From NCBI GenBank assembly GCA_016184365.1, contig JACPCW010000119.1, forward strand, positions 1 through 40,458: DNA of 40,458 bases, in the 5' to 3' direction. A program made the translations under genes and the position numbers. The notes under the pieces were generated by a model. That model had not been told where the DNA came from, made no database searches, and saw only the letters and a list, made by a program, of their open reading frames with translations. The stretch comes from Candidatus Rokuibacteriota bacterium (GTDB lineage: Bacteria; Methylomirabilota; Methylomirabilia; Rokubacteriales; CSP1-6). Below are positions 39,254 to 40,458 of this stretch, in pieces. Each line of letters begins with the position of its first letter. Position 1 is the first letter of the stretch.

Positions 39254-39955
39254 ATGGATCGATTCGGCCGGACGCTGGCTGGAGCTCTGGTCGTCACTGC
39301 CATGCTCGCGCTGCCCGCCACCGCGCAAGACGACCCCGCATGGTCGGTCGGCCGCTGGCAGGGCAGCCTCGAGGGCTTCACCGCTGCCATTGGTCCGGAG
39401 CGGACGATGAACATCGTGGCGGTCACTCCGGACGGCGCCGCGCAGGGCACCTGGTACGTCTCGGCCCGGCAGCCGGCGTCGGCGCAGATCACGGTGAAGG
39501 GCGGCGCCATTACCGTGGTCCCCGGCGCCGGAGGCATCGCTCAGCTCAAGCGCACGGGCGACGATGAACTCGTCGGGAGCTTCACGGTGGCGAGCGGCCG
39601 CGCGTTCCCGGTCACCATGCGCCGCATCAAACCGTCCACCGAATTCGACGGGGTCTGGAGCGGCACGGCCACGCCGCGACCTCCGGATTGCCTGCCGGGG
39701 ACGTATGAGCTGACGATCAAGGACTCCGAGATCACCGGGATGGCCGAGTTCCTCCCGCGAGGCGAACCTGCGAGGCAGAGCACGGTCACGGGAGAGATCA
39801 AGCCCGATAAGACCGCGGCCCTGCGCCTCACGGCCAAGTCCCCGGGTTCGCGGACGAGTCGATTCTCCGGTGCGTTCGCAGGCAACGACTTCAAGGCCGC
39901 GGACGGAGCCACCTCCGGCCGGTGCAGCTACGACATCTGGCTCAGGAGGAAATAA
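39254..39955 (+). CDS. Hypothetical secreted protein
   Basis: The 233-residue product has a clear signal peptide (LAGALVVTAMLALPATAQ, cleavage after AQ). The mature protein is beta-rich with two similar halves (VGRWQGSLEGF and FDGVWSGTATPRP, each followed by GSFT- or TVTGEI-like strands), reminiscent of a lipocalin-like or repeated beta-barrel domain. Two Cys residues (CLPGTYEL and GRCSYDIWL) could form a disulphide. AGGAGGC is 6 nt before ATG 39254. I recognise no family. Its neighbours are gene fragments, so it may be an isolated unit. Confidence 0.65.
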   Translation: MDRFGRTLAGALVVTAMLALPATAQDDPAWSVGRWQGSLEGFTAAIGPERTMNIVAVTPDGAAQGTWYVSARQPASAQITVKGGAITVVPGAGGIAQLKRTGDDELVGSFTVASGRAFPVTMRRIKPSTEFDGVWSGTATPRPPDCLPGTYELTIKDSEITGMAEFLPRGEPARQSTVTGEIKPDKTAALRLTAKSPGSRTSRFSGAFAGNDFKAADGATSGRCSYDIWLRRK

Positions 39956-39956
39956 G

Positions 39957-40096
39957 CAGGCCAAGGCCTGGGTGCAGCTGCTCCAGGGGCCATAGGGATC
40001 CTCCCGTGTGACGGGGTCGAGATCGCCGTATCGATCCCACCGGGTGATGGGTGCCAGCACGCCGTCGATGTCGAGAAAGATCACCCGTCGCGTCAC
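39957..40096 (-). pseudogene. N-terminal fragment of a HAD-like phosphatase
   Basis: From GTG 40096 the frame reads VIFLDIDGVLAPITRWDRYGDLDP, the DxD nucleophile motif of HAD phosphatases, then about 20 residues that no longer look conserved. It runs into sequence antisense to the secreted-protein gene without the later HAD motifs. Only about 45 codons seem genuine, so it is a truncated remnant. Confidence 0.55.
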
Positions 40097-40458
40097 TCAC
40101 TCCGTCGCGCGCACGCGCAGGCGCGGATCCAGCGCGTCGCGCAGGCCGTCGCCGAGGCAGTTGAAGCCCATCACGGTCAGGAAGATCGCGATGCCCGGGA
40201 ACAGCGAGACGTGCGGGGCCTCGAGCAGATGCGCGCGGCCGTCGCTGACCATCTTGCCCCACTCCGGCGTCGGCGGCTGCACGCCGAGGCCGAGGAAGCT
40301 CAGGATCGCGGCGAGCAGGATCGCCGTCGCGATCTGCATCGACGAGAACACCACGAGCGAGACGATGCGGCTCAGCACGCAACGTCCGAATTCATCGGTG
40401 CCGAGGGGGAAGCGCAGCGACGGGCTCTGCAGCGAATCGGGCAGGGATTGTCTGATGG
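40097..40458 (-). CDS. OppC/DppC-like ABC permease, internally deleted, 5' end outside window
   Basis: The frame extends beyond the window end. It begins with the N-terminal loop [22 protein letters not shown] and then goes directly to [26 protein letters not shown], which in OppC/DppC proteins is near the C-terminus (usually PLVVFxSMQIAxAI). The last part, [20 protein letters not shown] to DPRLRV, is normal. About 120 residues containing the EAA coupling loop and several membrane helices are missing between about 40355 and 40366, in frame. It is therefore unlikely to function as a permease unless the assembly lost sequence. Confidence 0.7.
   Translation of the reverse strand, partial: IRQSLPDSLQSPSLRFPLGTDEFGRCVLSRIVSLVVFSSMQIATAILLAAILSFLGLGVQPPTPEWGKMVSDGRAHLLEAPHVSLFPGIAIFLTVMGFNCLGDGLRDALDPRLRVRATE

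Overview
This is a GC-rich (about 70% by eye), gene-dense bacterial chromosome window with short intergenic gaps, frequent GTG and TTG starts and 1-4 nt stop/start overlaps. Outer-membrane and periplasmic genes (RlpA, an MlaC-OmpA fusion, Pal-like remnants, SPOR proteins), an IHF-type protein and the order surE-pcm-nlpD-sigma point to a Gram-negative, proteobacterium-like lineage. The mix of stand-alone CoxL, many amidohydrolases, CaiB, MaoC and DUF222-HNH genes resembles uncultured soil or groundwater lineages such as Rokubacteria/Methylomirabilota. That placement is inference, not something the sequence proves.

Region 1 (1-5.8 kb) is a conserved housekeeping block: a SPOR-domain protein cut by the window edge, an IHF/HU protein, a MerR regulator, tRNA-Pro(GGG) with its own promoter and a strong intrinsic terminator, surE, pcm, tRNA-Pro(CGG), acylphosphatase, a LysM-M23 NlpD-like peptidase, an RpoS-like sigma factor, a small unknown membrane-anchored protein and tRNA-Arg(CCT). 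Region 2 (5.9-11.3 kb) holds a Cache-GAF histidine kinase, a single-domain response regulator, a degenerate tRNA-Gly-like element, RlpA, an HTH/zinc-ribbon regulator and a CaiB-type CoA-transferase.

Region 3 (11.5-19.2 kb) has a DUF222-HNH gene, a cyclase-family hydrolase, an MlaC-OmpA fusion protein, and a minus-strand cluster of two unknown genes followed by an NtrB-like kinase and an NtrC-like sigma-54 activator. A good sigma-54 promoter precedes the minus-strand cluster and a weaker one precedes the fusion gene. Paired palindromic elements at 14840-14902 and 18992-19040 share sequence and look like activator sites. Together they suggest a self-regulated sigma-54 envelope module. A damaged Pal fragment lies next to it.

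Region 4 (19.3-27.4 kb) is metabolic: a 2OG-Fe(II) oxygenase, then SDR, MFS exporter, cupin, molybdopterin-type CoxL and two MaoC-fold proteins in one tightly coupled plus-strand operon, ended by a second, frameshifted DUF222-HNH copy in inverted orientation. Region 5 (27.6-37.7 kb) has a Phd/VapC toxin-antitoxin pair with a perfect operator, an MFS gene, an amidohydrolase, a Bcr-like MFS gene, a ThDP enzyme with an internal deletion, two more amidohydrolases, an isopropylmalate-dehydrogenase-like enzyme, a 3-hydroxyisobutyrate-dehydrogenase-like enzyme and a cupin. Region 6 (38-40.5 kb) is a patchwork of a nucleotidyltransferase, a truncated VapC, a secreted unknown protein, a HAD fragment and an internally deleted OppC-like permease cut by the window end.

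A recurring oddity is damage: one frameshift and several internal deletions or truncations. These could reflect real gene decay or assembly error, and read mapping would separate the two.
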